Assembly (NCBI RefSeq): GCF_032852305.1
Contig: NZ_CP136594.1
Coordinates: 372,001-436,000, forward strand
DNA: 64,000 nt
Direction of reading: 5' to 3'
Source: Parasphingorhabdus sp. SCSIO 66989
Lineage (GTDB): Bacteria; Pseudomonadota; Alphaproteobacteria; Sphingomonadales; Sphingomonadaceae
A program made the position numbers and the translations under genes. The notes beneath the pieces are model-generated. The model was not told the DNA's origin. It saw nothing but the letters and a program-made list of their open reading frames with translations, and made no database searches. Shown piece after piece: positions 1-8,520 of this stretch. Numbering within the stretch: position 1 is the first letter of the stretch; each line of letters begins with the position of its first letter.

Positions 1-101
1 TGCTCCGCGATGAGGCGCTGGTGAGCCAGTTGCGCGGGGCCGATGATGGCAATGCGATCCATGCTCTGCTCGGCGAAAAGCTGCAGCGCAAGGCAGCATG
101 A
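1..101 (+). CDS. 3' end of an unidentified gene (partial)
   Basis: An open frame enters from the left edge and stops with TGA at 99-101, overlapping the next start codon as ATGA. Only 32 residues are visible, ending in LLGEKLQRKAA. This is charged and probably helical, but too short to assign to a family. The 4-nt overlap suggests it is the promoter-proximal partner of the thioesterase that follows. No function is proposed. Confidence 0.55.
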   Translation, partial: LRDEALVSQLRGADDGNAIHALLGEKLQRKAA

Positions 102-571
102 GCGGCGCGAACACCCTGGAACAAGCCAGTCAGGGTGCTGCCGCCCATTTCCGTTCGCTTGAATCGCTTTATGCCTCAGCGCAGATCAATGCATTGTTTG
201 ACTCACAGCTCAGTATTGCTGCTGAGGGCCAGTCGGTTATCGAGTTCACCATAACCCCTGCCGTCTATCATGCCGCCGGAGCGGCGCATGGCACGATTTA
301 TTTCAAAATGCTCGATGATGCCGCCTTTTATGCTGCGAACTCGATGGTCAGTGATCGGTTTCTGCTGACCACCGCATTCAACCTGCACTTTACCAAGCCG
401 GTAAAGGAAGGAAAAGTGCGCGCCGAGGGCAAATGGATATCGGGTCATCGCCGGGTGTTGGTCGCCGAATCGCGGCTGGTTGACACGGAAGGCGATGAGA
501 TCGGTCGCGGCACCGGCACCTTTATGCGCTCGCATATCGGGCTGAGCGGCCTTGATGGTTATCACCAATAA
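98..571 (+). CDS. PaaI-type hotdog-fold thioesterase
   Basis: Predicted cytosolic acyl-CoA thioesterase of 157 aa, the usual length for a single-hotdog PaaI-like protein. The segment at residues 61-81 (AAHGTIYFKMLDDAAFYAAN) has the small-residue/HG/Asp pattern of the central hotdog helix that carries the catalytic Asp in this family. It is followed by long beta strands (about 88-99 and 103-145) ending in GRGTGTF. The ATG overlaps the stop of the upstream gene (ATGA), so translation is probably coupled. The substrate cannot be read from the sequence. The family call is firm, the specificity unknown. Confidence 0.85.
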   Translation: MSGANTLEQASQGAAAHFRSLESLYASAQINALFDSQLSIAAEGQSVIEFTITPAVYHAAGAAHGTIYFKMLDDAAFYAANSMVSDRFLLTTAFNLHFTKPVKEGKVRAEGKWISGHRRVLVAESRLVDTEGDEIGRGTGTFMRSHIGLSGLDGYHQ

Positions 572-594
572 ATTCGCCACTTCCGGGCCGAACC

Positions 595-939
595 ATGATT
601 GAGCCACGTATCGCGACTCACATCCGGGTGCGCGCCTTGCGACAAACTGTCGAGGCTGAGGGTGGATTTGCGATTGTGTTACAAAAGGGCGATCCGGTTT
701 CTGGCGCGCTTCTGGTGCAACAGCTAAAAAATGGCAGAAACCCTGTCCTTTTTGAGCAAATGCCAAATTTTGACGGCCCCGGCGAATGGCTGGAAATCAA
801 ACAGGAAAATCCTGATAACCTACAGGAATATAAAGATTATTTATCGCGACGCATGGAGCGTGATCGCGATTTATGGCTGATTGAACTGGATATCGCTGAT
901 AGCGCACAACTGGTCGCCCTATTGCAATCCATTGGTTGA
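595..939 (+). CDS. DUF1491 family protein
   Basis: Small soluble protein of 114 aa without a signal peptide. It matches the alphaproteobacterial DUF1491 family as I remember it: an N-terminal IxVRALxR strand, a central GD(P)xSG...LLVQ segment, and a C-terminal RDxDLWLIELD stretch (about 91-101). In sphingomonads this family often lies just upstream of a SleB-type cell-wall hydrolase, as here. It starts 23 nt after the thioesterase stop, so it may be the third gene of that transcript. The function of the family is unknown. Confidence 0.85.
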   Translation: MIEPRIATHIRVRALRQTVEAEGGFAIVLQKGDPVSGALLVQQLKNGRNPVLFEQMPNFDGPGEWLEIKQENPDNLQEYKDYLSRRMERDRDLWLIELDIADSAQLVALLQSIG

Positions 940-1118
940 CTCTTGTTACAAGATCGCTATTTGCGCCCCCACATTGATAAAGGCGTAGGCAGTCTGTGAA
1001 CTGAGGCAGATGAGCGCGCAGACGGGGGGCCGTCGAAATTGTCCGAGTGGCTGATCATAAAGATCGGCTGCAGAATGGCATTTTCACCAGACGCGCTCAC
1101 CGCACATATATTTGGTAT

Positions 1119-1850
1119 ATGAGTAAGAAACTGCAGATCGCGAGCGCGGTGGCTGTCACCGCGTCGACCCTGACCGTCCTTATGACCGGCGATGTTGGTC
1201 TGGCCTATGATCAGATGATCGGCAATGCGGCGGCACAGGAAATTTCTGACAGCAAAATGGAAGCACAGGTCGCCCCCGAGGTTATTATTGCCGAAACCGA
1301 GGGTGAAGATGGTGCGACCGACGGCGAGATCGTGGCCGATACCGCTGCCGATGGCGAAGGCGCCATGGTGCAGCCGCTGCCTGCAGACTATAAGACCCCG
1401 GAAGAAAAGCAGGCCGAAGCGCCCGTTCTCACCGGCGCAGACAGCTTGCGTGAGCTGGTGCGTCTGCAGGACGGCAATGCTGGCATGGATGAGCAACTGC
1501 GCTGCCTTGCCGGTGCGGTCTATTTTGAATCCAAGGGTGAATCTCTGCGCGGCCAATTGGCGGTGGCGCATGTGGTGAAGGCGCGTAAGCAATCGTCGCG
1601 CTTCCCCAATAGCTATTGCGGCGTTGTCTATCAGCGCAGCCAATTCTCTTTCGTGCGCGGCGGCAAGATGCCACGGATCAACACCGGCAGCCAGGCCTGG
1701 GCCAATGCCAAGGCGATTGCCCGCATTGCTGATCAGGATGCGTGGAAAAGCGATGTTGATGGCGCTCTGTTCTTCCATGCGCGTTACGTTAATCCGCGCT
1801 GGCGTCTGACGCGTATTGCGCAGATCGATAATCACGTCTTTTATCGCTGA
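1119..1850 (+). CDS. SleB/CwlJ-type cell wall hydrolase, exported
   Basis: Predicted periplasmic peptidoglycan hydrolase of the Hydrolase_2 (SleB/CwlJ) family. I place the start at ATG 1119 (MSKKLQIASA...), because this gives a normal signal peptide ending near GLA. The upstream in-frame GTG at 1047 would add 24 unexplained residues. With this start the protein is 243 aa. An acidic Ala/Glu-rich linker (about 35-110) precedes the catalytic domain (about 127-243), which has the LAGAVYFESKGES motif with the catalytic-type Glu (about E137), an Asn-Ser-Tyr-Cys turn, and the C-terminal FFHARYVNPRW block. In non-sporulating alphaproteobacteria these proteins are thought to act in wall remodelling. 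A terminator follows. Confidence 0.85.
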   Translation: MSKKLQIASAVAVTASTLTVLMTGDVGLAYDQMIGNAAAQEISDSKMEAQVAPEVIIAETEGEDGATDGEIVADTAADGEGAMVQPLPADYKTPEEKQAEAPVLTGADSLRELVRLQDGNAGMDEQLRCLAGAVYFESKGESLRGQLAVAHVVKARKQSSRFPNSYCGVVYQRSQFSFVRGGKMPRINTGSQAWANAKAIARIADQDAWKSDVDGALFFHARYVNPRWRLTRIAQIDNHVFYR

Positions 1851-1872
1851 TATCCAAGCGAGCAAGATCACC

Positions 1873-1907
1873 AAAAGGCGGCGTCGGGCAACCGGCGCCG
1901 CTTTTTT
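1873..1907 (+). terminator. Rho-independent terminator after the cell wall hydrolase gene
   Basis: GCGGCG (1878-1883) pairs with CGCCGC (1896-1901). The stem is extended by an A-run on the left and followed by six T residues (1902-1907). It lies 23 nt after the stop codon, in the right orientation for the + strand gene. Confidence 0.8.
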
Positions 1908-1910
1908 ATT

Positions 1911-2087
1911 CCTCCCCATTTTGGGGAGGGGGACCAGCGAAGCTGGTGGAGGGGCACCGTCGGCATGTTCCAATCTGCCGATTTCAACGGCCTCAGCCAA
2001 GGCTTTGTTACTTCCTCAGTTAACACAGCATTATATTGCCTGTGCCCCTCCACCGCCGTTGGCGGTCCCCCTCCCCCAAGGGGGAGG
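1911..2087. repeat. REP-type inverted doublet (REPIN-like)
   Basis: Two copies of a roughly 46-bp palindromic unit face each other: 1911-1957 on the + strand and 2042-2087 as its reverse complement. Each begins with CCTCCCC, contains its own hairpins, and ends in GGTGGAGGGGC. About 84 bp of unrelated sequence lies between them. The composition and head-to-head layout fit the REP/REPIN repeats scattered through sphingomonad genomes. It sits between convergent genes and probably also forms a strong RNA structure at their 3' ends. Confidence 0.75.
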
Positions 2088-2097
2088 ATATATGCGA

Positions 2098-2952
2098 TCA
2101 ATCGCGCAGCAGCTCGTTAATCCCGGTCTTGGCACGCGTCTGGGCGTCCACAGTCTTCACGATAACCGCGCAATAGAGTGACGGCCCCATGCTGCCATCG
2201 GGCAAGGGCTTGCCGGGCAGGCTGCCAGGCACCACCACCGCATAGGGCGGCACCTTGCCGATATGTACTTCGCCACTGGCACGATCGACAATCTTGGTCG
2301 AAGCGCCGAGATAGACACCCATGGAGAGCACCGCGCCCTTGCCCACGGTCACACCCTCGGCCACTTCCGCCCGCGCGCCGATAAAGGCGCCATCTTCAAT
2401 CACCACTGGACCAGCCTGTAGCGGCTCCAATACGCCACCAATGCCAGCACCGCCGGAGATATGGACATTCATGCCAATCTGGGCGCAGCTGCCGACCGTG
2501 GCCCAGGTGTCGACCATCGTGCCTTCATCAACATAGGCACCGATATTCACAAAGCTGGGCATCAATACGACGTTCTTGCCGATGAACGAGCCAGCGCGGA
2601 CAATCGCGCCCGGGACGGCGCGGAAACCCGCCTCACGAAAGCGGTTCTCACCCCATCCGGCGAATTTGGACGGCACTTTATCATACCATCCGGCGCTGCC
2701 TGGTCCGCCATCGATCGGCACATTATCATTCAGCCGGAAAGACAGAAGTACCGCTTTCTTCAGCCATTGGTTGACCTTCCATCCACCCTGCGCGTCTGGT
2801 TCGGCCACCCGCGCGCCGCCATTGTCGAGCAGGTCGAGCGCGGCATTCACCGCATCGCGTTCTGCGCCCAGGCTGGTGGTGTTGAGCATATCCCGCTTCT
2901 CCCAGGCGGCGTCGATGGTCTCGGCGAGGCTGGCATGGTGCTGCGATGTCAT
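2098..2952 (-). CDS. dapD: 2,3,4,5-tetrahydropyridine-2,6-dicarboxylate N-succinyltransferase
   Basis: DapD adds a succinyl group from succinyl-CoA to tetrahydrodipicolinate in the lysine/meso-diaminopimelate pathway, in the cytosol. The protein is 284 aa, the usual length. A helical N-terminal part (1-100) includes the RLNDNVPI segment. The left-handed beta-helix of hexapeptide repeats runs from about 105 to 230, with the glycine-rich stretch [15 protein letters not shown] typical of DapD, and a C-terminal extension follows. Its ATG overlaps the stop of the upstream nucleotidase as ATGA, so the two genes form a coupled pair. The identification is firm. Confidence 0.96.
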   Translation of the reverse strand: MTSQHHASLAETIDAAWEKRDMLNTTSLGAERDAVNAALDLLDNGGARVAEPDAQGGWKVNQWLKKAVLLSFRLNDNVPIDGGPGSAGWYDKVPSKFAGWGENRFREAGFRAVPGAIVRAGSFIGKNVVLMPSFVNIGAYVDEGTMVDTWATVGSCAQIGMNVHISGGAGIGGVLEPLQAGPVVIEDGAFIGARAEVAEGVTVGKGAVLSMGVYLGASTKIVDRASGEVHIGKVPPYAVVVPGSLPGKPLPDGSMGPSLYCAVIVKTVDAQTRAKTGINELLRD

Positions 2953-3695
2953 AGAATTGCGGTCCTTTTATTCTGTGGCTCAGATGCGCGCTTATCCTGA
3001 TTAAGCGATGCGGTAATCGTTGCAAGCGCCTGTGACAGGTCTTTGATATGCAGGTCAATATGTTCCGGATCATGGCCATGATCGCCAAGCTCTGAACCAT
3101 TGTCGATCCACACCGTTGCCATGCCGCGCTTTTTCGCAGGCAACAGGTTGCGCGCCATATCCTCAAAGAACAGCGACTGGCGCGGATCAATATCCAGCGT
3201 CTCGATAAGGCTGTCATAGGCATGGTCTTCGGGCTTGGGCTGATAGCGGGTGGCATGAATATCATGGATGCCGCTGAATAATGCGCTCAGGCCGAGCCGC
3301 TCCAGCACTTTTGCCGCATAGGTCGCATCGGCATTGGTGAAGATATATTTCTCGCCCGGCAAATCCGCAATCTGCCGCGCCAGATCAGGCCGGGGGTCGA
3401 GCGCCGCCATATCAATATCATGGACAAATTCGAGAAAGTCATGCGGATCAATGCCGTGATGGTGCATCAGCCCGGCCAAGGTCGTGCCATGGTCGCGAAA
3501 ATAGCGTTTCTGAATGATCCGCGCATCACCGGCATCAACGCCGAGCAGCTCTGAGATATAGCGCCCCATTTTGACATCGATCAGATCAAACAGGCCAAGA
3601 TCGGCAGAATAGAGCGTGTTGTCGAGATCGAATACCCAATAACGGACATGGTCAAAATGCGGTGAAGGTGTGGGGGAAGCCATGGCGAGGGGCAT
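2949..3695 (-). CDS. HAD-family pyrimidine 5'-nucleotidase (Sdt1-like)
   Basis: Predicted cytosolic HAD-superfamily phosphatase of the pyrimidine 5'-nucleotidase subfamily, which dephosphorylates nucleoside monophosphates. Motif I is FDLDNTLY, with the nucleophile and acid/base Asp pair. Motif II is IFTNAD. Motif III/IV lies in the KPEDHAYD...FFEDMARN region. The frame can be extended to a TTG at 3719, but ATG 3695 (or ATG 3683) is a more likely start because the extra residues lie outside the domain. That gives about 248 aa. The stop overlaps the dapD start. The pairing with dapD is common in sphingomonads and need not imply a shared pathway. Confidence 0.85.
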   Translation of the reverse strand: MPLAMASPTPSPHFDHVRYWVFDLDNTLYSADLGLFDLIDVKMGRYISELLGVDAGDARIIQKRYFRDHGTTLAGLMHHHGIDPHDFLEFVHDIDMAALDPRPDLARQIADLPGEKYIFTNADATYAAKVLERLGLSALFSGIHDIHATRYQPKPEDHAYDSLIETLDIDPRQSLFFEDMARNLLPAKKRGMATVWIDNGSELGDHGHDPEHIDLHIKDLSQALATITASLNQDKRASEPQNKRTAIL

Positions 3696-3860
3696 ATTGT
3701 CCCAATCTGGCAAAGGCAAGCATCCATGATGGACTCAATTATAAAGAGGGCGCAACATCAGTCGCGACTCAAAAATTTCTTTGTCTGAGCGGTTAAGCGC
3801 CGTCCCTGGCCGCCGTCACTAAGGGGGTAGTTTCACCACGATCACGCGCACGGGGGTCTC

Positions 3861-6317
3861 ATGGCATCGGCATATTCAAACGCAGACGAAAAACGGATTA
3901 TTGCTGGCGGACTGCGCTGCCAATTGCGTTGCGGGGTAGCGGCCATGGCGATGGCTGTGCTGAGTGGTTGCGGCGGTTCGGGCGATAATGGCCCGGTCAG
4001 CACTCCCGTACCGCCAGTTGCTGGCCCTCCGCCGCAAACACAGGACCCTGCTCCTACCTCGTCGCAGGCCCCTGCCCCCTCGCCGACCAATTTCAACACC
4101 AGCGAATTTCGCCGCTCCGATGGCCCTGATTTTCACAATGCGATGACCGCATGGGAAGCAGGGGCGACGGGCGAGGGCGTCACCATCGGCGTTATCGATA
4201 GTGGGATCGACACTGACAGTCCCGAGTTTGCCGGACGAATTGATGCGCGTTCACGCGATGTTGCCGGGACGCGCGGACTTGAAGATGAAGGCGGCCATGG
4301 TACTGCGGTGGCGACAGTAGCCGCGGCTGCGCGCAATGGTCAGGGTGTGATGGGTATGGCCTTTGATGCCAATCTGCTGGTGCTGCGCGCCGACTCACCT
4401 GGAAGTTGCTCAACCATGTCGGGCTCGGGAAGCACTGGTAATCCGTGCCGCTATACCAACACCGCCATTGCTGCGGGCCTTGATCATGCGGTCAATAGCG
4501 GCGCGCGTATCGTCAATATCTCACTGGGCGGTACCAGCCCCAATGCCACCTTGCGCGATGCGGTGGCGCGGGCGACGGCTGAAGGCGTTGTTGTGATCGT
4601 TTCGGCGGGCAATGATGGCAATGTCGTTGGCGCTGACGCCAGCGCGCCCAATGCCTTTGCCTCAGGTCTGGCCAATGCCGGTAATGGCCTGGTGATTATT
4701 GCCGGATCGGTCGATGATACCGGTGCGATATCCGATTTCAGCAACCGCGCGGGCAGTTTTGGTGCAAGCTTCCTTACTGCCAGAGGCGAGCGCATCTGCT
4801 GCGTCTATGAAAATGGCGCGATTGCCAATGATGAGGGCTTTGTCAGCGTCTATAGCGGCACTTCTTTCGCTGCGCCGCAAATTGCCGGTGCGGCGGCATT
4901 GCTTGCACAGGCTTTCCCCAATTTGAGCGGCAGTGAGATTGTCGAACTGCTGATGACGACCGCTGATGATGCCGGAGCATCGGGTGTTGATGCGATTTAT
5001 GGCCGTGGTGTGCTGAATCTGGAAGAGGCGTTCTCGCCGCAGGGGCAGATGAGCCTTGCCGGGACCAGCATGGCTCTCTCGGCTTTTTCCCGTACCGGCA
5101 TGACGTCAGCCGCCATGGGCGATGCAGCACAAACCGGCCAGGGGCTTGGCGCGGTGATATTGGACGGGTTTGATCGTGCCTTTGCGGTTGATCTCGCGCG
5201 GTCGGTGCAGACAGCGCAGATTGAGCGCAAGCTGACCCCGGCGCTGATCCCGATGGGGCGTAACCGGGTTGCCAGCGGTGGCGAGACTCGCATTGCGCTC
5301 ACGGTTTCCGAGCGGCCCGACAGCCCGACACTGGTTGAGCGGCTGCGGCTTTCGGGGCGCGATGCCGATCGAGCGCAGATTCTTGGTGGCTCGATCATCA
5401 CCAAGATTGCGCCGAAAACCGGGTTTGCTATTGGCCTGAACAGCAGTGCCCATGGCCTCACCGCCCAGCTTCAGGGCGCATCAGGCCCGGCGTTCCTGGT
5501 CGCCGATAATGGCAGCACCCGGTTCGGCCAGTTGCGCATCGTCGATGGATCGGTTGCGGTGCGGCAGAGCTTTGGTGGTTTTTCGGTAACTGCCTCGGCG
5601 GAAAGCGGCGACGCCTTGATGGCCGGGGATGATCTGCTTGGCCGTTTGTTCTTCGGTGACGCCATGCAGCCCAATGATGCACTGGATCGGCAGCGGTTCA
5701 ATAATGGCTATCGCAGTGCCTCGCTTGCGCTAGACCGGCGCTGGCAGCTACCCGGTGGCGGTTTGGATACTGCCTTGGCTGTGAGCTGGGTTGATGAGGC
5801 GGAAACCATTTTGGGCGCGCGCTTTGATCCGGCCTTTGGCGCCAATGGCGCGACCAGCCTGTTTATCGATGCGCGCTTTGGTCTCGACCTGCCCGATCGC
5901 TGGCGCTTTGGCGGCGAATGGCGTCAGGGCTTCACCCGGGCGCGGGCGGGCGGCATGATGGCAGGGACTGGCGAGATGCTCAGCACCGCCTTTGCCTTTG
6001 ATGTGTCGCGCCGCTCCATGTTCCGTAAGCATGACCGGCTGGCGCTGCGCTTCTCACAGCCGCTGCGGGTAAGCCGGGGCGGCGTCGATTTCCTGCTGCC
6101 CATTGGCTATGATTATGCCAGTGAGAGCGCGCAATTTGGCCTAAGCCGCTTCAATCTGGCTCCGCGCGGGCGTGAGCTGGTGGGAGAAATTGCCTATAGC
6201 ATGCCGCTTTGGGGCGGGGCGCTGTCAGGCAATGCCTTTATCCGCCAGGAGCCCGGGCATTTTGCAACGGCCGAGGACGATATCGGGTTGGCGCTACGCT
6301 ATGGCTTGAATTTCTAG
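3861..6317 (+). CDS. Lipidated S8 subtilase with C-terminal autotransporter beta-barrel
   Basis: Surface-directed serine protease of 818 aa. The N-terminus has a hydrophobic stretch ending in the lipobox L-S-G-C (Cys37), so it should be a lipoprotein, followed by a Pro-rich linker (45-78). The subtilase domain (about 80-395) shows all expected residues: Asp113 in VIDSG, His146 in GGHGT, oxyanion Asn251 in SAGND, and Ser335 in SGTSFAAP. From about residue 540 the sequence alternates in the manner of beta strands and ends in an aromatic YGLNF, as an outer-membrane barrel does. A lipid anchor plus a subtilase passenger plus a barrel is the plan of neisserial NalP. The gene stands alone and abuts queG tail to tail (4-nt overlap). 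The substrate is unknown. Confidence 0.85.
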   Translation: MASAYSNADEKRIIAGGLRCQLRCGVAAMAMAVLSGCGGSGDNGPVSTPVPPVAGPPPQTQDPAPTSSQAPAPSPTNFNTSEFRRSDGPDFHNAMTAWEAGATGEGVTIGVIDSGIDTDSPEFAGRIDARSRDVAGTRGLEDEGGHGTAVATVAAAARNGQGVMGMAFDANLLVLRADSPGSCSTMSGSGSTGNPCRYTNTAIAAGLDHAVNSGARIVNISLGGTSPNATLRDAVARATAEGVVVIVSAGNDGNVVGADASAPNAFASGLANAGNGLVIIAGSVDDTGAISDFSNRAGSFGASFLTARGERICCVYENGAIANDEGFVSVYSGTSFAAPQIAGAAALLAQAFPNLSGSEIVELLMTTADDAGASGVDAIYGRGVLNLEEAFSPQGQMSLAGTSMALSAFSRTGMTSAAMGDAAQTGQGLGAVILDGFDRAFAVDLARSVQTAQIERKLTPALIPMGRNRVASGGETRIALTVSERPDSPTLVERLRLSGRDADRAQILGGSIITKIAPKTGFAIGLNSSAHGLTAQLQGASGPAFLVADNGSTRFGQLRIVDGSVAVRQSFGGFSVTASAESGDALMAGDDLLGRLFFGDAMQPNDALDRQRFNNGYRSASLALDRRWQLPGGGLDTALAVSWVDEAETILGARFDPAFGANGATSLFIDARFGLDLPDRWRFGGEWRQGFTRARAGGMMAGTGEMLSTAFAFDVSRRSMFRKHDRLALRFSQPLRVSRGGVDFLLPIGYDYASESAQFGLSRFNLAPRGRELVGEIAYSMPLWGGALSGNAFIRQEPGHFATAEDDIGLALRYGLNF

Positions 6318-7510
6318 GCCGGGCATTCTCCGCGCCATTCGCTTTGAACCGCAGGGTCTGGTTCATCCGCCTCGCATTCATGGCGCAATGCCGCCAAGCG
6401 ATCCGGATCGAGTTGCCGCAACCCCCATATGGCCGCGCCGCGCACTATCGCGCTGTCATCGCCGACTAGGTGCGCCAAGGCGTCGGCGAAGCGGATATTG
6501 CCGCTATTCCCGGCGGCAATACAGGCATTGCGCACGATCCGGTCGCGCCCGGAGCGCTTGATCGCGGAACCGGCAAACACACTGGCAAAGCTCTCTCTAT
6601 CGAGCGTCAACAACGCATCAAGATCGGGGAGGACAAATTCTGCGCGCGGCAGAAAGGCGCGGTTGCGCTGCGCTTCTTCAGCAAATTTGTTCCATGGGCA
6701 GGCGGCAAGGCAATCATCACAGCCATAGACATGATTGCCCACGGCGGCGCGAAATTCATGCGCAATCGGGCCGCCATGCTCAATGGTGAGATAGGAGATA
6801 CAGCGCCGTGCATCGAGTCTGTAGGGGGCAGGAAACGCCTTTGTCGGGCAGATATCGAGACAGGCGCTGCAACTGCCACAGCTGTCGCGTCCGGCACCGC
6901 TGGCGGGCAGATCAAGATTGGTATAGATTGCACCAAGGAACAGCCAGCTGCCATGGCTATAACTAACCATATTGGTGTGTTTCCCCTGCCAGCCTAACCC
7001 AGCAGCCTCAGCCAGCGCTTTTTCCATCACCGGCGCGGTATCGACAAAAACCTTCACTTCTGGCGTTTGGTCGGGATGGCTGCACCCATGTTCGTCTATG
7101 ATCCAGCGCGCCAGCGCCTTGAGCGCCTTTTTGACATGCTTGTGATAATCGCCGCCCTGGGCATAGACCGAGATCAGGCCATTATCTCTATGCGCCAGAC
7201 TGTCGAGCGGGTCATGATCGGGGGCATAGCTCATCCCCAGCATGATCACCGATTGGACATCGGGCCATAATGTCGGTGGCTGGGCGCGCTGGTCCTTGCG
7301 GCTGTCCATCCACAGCATTTCGCCATGGCATCCCTGGTCAATCCATTGATGCAGCCGCTCGCCGACTTGGGGAGACAATGTTGCGGGAGCAATACCGATA
7401 TCGGCAAAACCCAGCGCCAAGGCTTCGGCACGCAGCCGGCCCACAAAGCCGTCCATCGGTGGCGCGGTGGCAAGATCGGCACCGTTTAACTTTTTCTTGC
7501 CGCTTGCCAT
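6314..7510 (-). CDS. queG: Epoxyqueuosine reductase
   Basis: QueG reduces epoxyqueuosine to queuosine in the wobble position of tRNAs for Tyr, His, Asn and Asp, using cobalamin and two [4Fe-4S] clusters. The 398-aa protein carries the catalytic-type Asp157 in KVFVDTAP, the LGWQGKHTN segment, and two ferredoxin-like cysteine groups: C211/C214/C217/C221 and C237/C264/C267/C271. A C-terminal HEAT-like region (about 300-390) follows. The length is normal. It is transcribed divergently from the ABC transporter operon with a 71-nt gap. The identification is firm. Confidence 0.95.
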   Translation of the reverse strand: MASGKKKLNGADLATAPPMDGFVGRLRAEALALGFADIGIAPATLSPQVGERLHQWIDQGCHGEMLWMDSRKDQRAQPPTLWPDVQSVIMLGMSYAPDHDPLDSLAHRDNGLISVYAQGGDYHKHVKKALKALARWIIDEHGCSHPDQTPEVKVFVDTAPVMEKALAEAAGLGWQGKHTNMVSYSHGSWLFLGAIYTNLDLPASGAGRDSCGSCSACLDICPTKAFPAPYRLDARRCISYLTIEHGGPIAHEFRAAVGNHVYGCDDCLAACPWNKFAEEAQRNRAFLPRAEFVLPDLDALLTLDRESFASVFAGSAIKRSGRDRIVRNACIAAGNSGNIRFADALAHLVGDDSAIVRGAAIWGLRQLDPDRLAALRHECEADEPDPAVQSEWRGECPA

Positions 7511-7581
7511 GCTACCTCGCTATTCCCCATTGCCATCAGCGTGTCAGGCCACAGCCTCGGCCATATCGAAGGGATTTGTGA

Positions 7582-8520
7582 GTGTCAGATTATGCCATTG
7601 AGGCGCACGGGCTTGTCAAGAATTTTGACGATGTCCGCGCCGTGGACGGAATTGACCTGACGGTCCCCAAGGGCAGCATTTTGGGCATATTGGGCCCCAA
7701 TGGCGCGGGCAAAACCACGACCTTGCGGATGTTGCTCGGCATTATTGACCCGGACGAAGGCGGCTGTCGGCTTTTGGGCCATGAACGCCCGCTCGATGCG
7801 GCGCATGATGTTGGCTATCTGCCAGAAGAGCGCGGTCTTTATCCAGCAATGAAAGCATTTGACGCCATCGCCTTTATGGGCGCTTTGCGCGGCCTGCCGT
7901 TGGCTGAGGGCCGACAGCGCGCGCGGGTGCTGCTTGATGAGGCGGGTCTGGGCCATGCTGCCGACAAGGAAGTGCGGATGCTCTCCAAGGGCATGGCGCA
8001 GACGGTGCAACTGCTCGGCACCATTGTCCACCGCCCCAAGCTGATTGTGCTGGATGAGCCATTTTCCGGGCTCGATGCGCTCAATCAGGCGAAGCTGGAG
8101 CGATTGATCCGCTCGCAAGCGGAAGCCGGGGTGACGGTGATCTTCTCCACCCATGTCATCGCCCATGCCGAGCGCCTGTGCGAGGATGTCGCGATTATCG
8201 CGGGCGGGAAGATCCCCTTTTCCGGCAAGGTTTCTGAAGCGCGCGACCGGTTGCGGCCACAGGTGCGGCTGGAAACGCGCTGTCTGGAAGGCGCATGGCG
8301 CAGCGCCATTCCGGCTGAATGCCAGCCCGAGGGCCATTTCTGGCACTTCACCCTGCCCGAAACCGGGGTCGAGCCGCTGCTCAAGGCGTTGGTCGAGGGC
8401 GATGCCGGGGTGCAATCACTAGCGATTGAGCGGCCCGGTCTGCATGATGCCTTTGTCGCCATAGCCGGAGAAGCGGCGGCAGCGCAGATGGAGCGCGATC
8501 AGGAGGAGGAAGAGGCATGA
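7582..8520 (+). CDS. ABC transporter ATP-binding protein (NatA/YhaQ type)
   Basis: Nucleotide-binding subunit of an ABC-2 type exporter, 312 aa. Walker A is GPNGAGKTT (about 38-46). The signature loop is the LSKGMAQ variant rather than LSGGQ, as is usual for this subfamily. Walker B with the catalytic Glu is LIVLDEPFSGLD, followed by the switch His in STHVIAHAE. A C-terminal region of about 80 aa (DUF4162-like) follows. The start is GTG 7582. The stop overlaps the permease start as ATGA. The substrate is unknown; NatAB (sodium) is only the nearest named relative. Confidence 0.88.
   Translation: MSDYAIEAHGLVKNFDDVRAVDGIDLTVPKGSILGILGPNGAGKTTTLRMLLGIIDPDEGGCRLLGHERPLDAAHDVGYLPEERGLYPAMKAFDAIAFMGALRGLPLAEGRQRARVLLDEAGLGHAADKEVRMLSKGMAQTVQLLGTIVHRPKLIVLDEPFSGLDALNQAKLERLIRSQAEAGVTVIFSTHVIAHAERLCEDVAIIAGGKIPFSGKVSEARDRLRPQVRLETRCLEGAWRSAIPAECQPEGHFWHFTLPETGVEPLLKALVEGDAGVQSLAIERPGLHDAFVAIAGEAAAAQMERDQEEEEA

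Noticed and set aside
957-2000. 347-aa open frame antisense to the cell wall hydrolase
   Set aside because: Spans the hydrolase gene, its terminator and part of a REP element. No coding features of its own.
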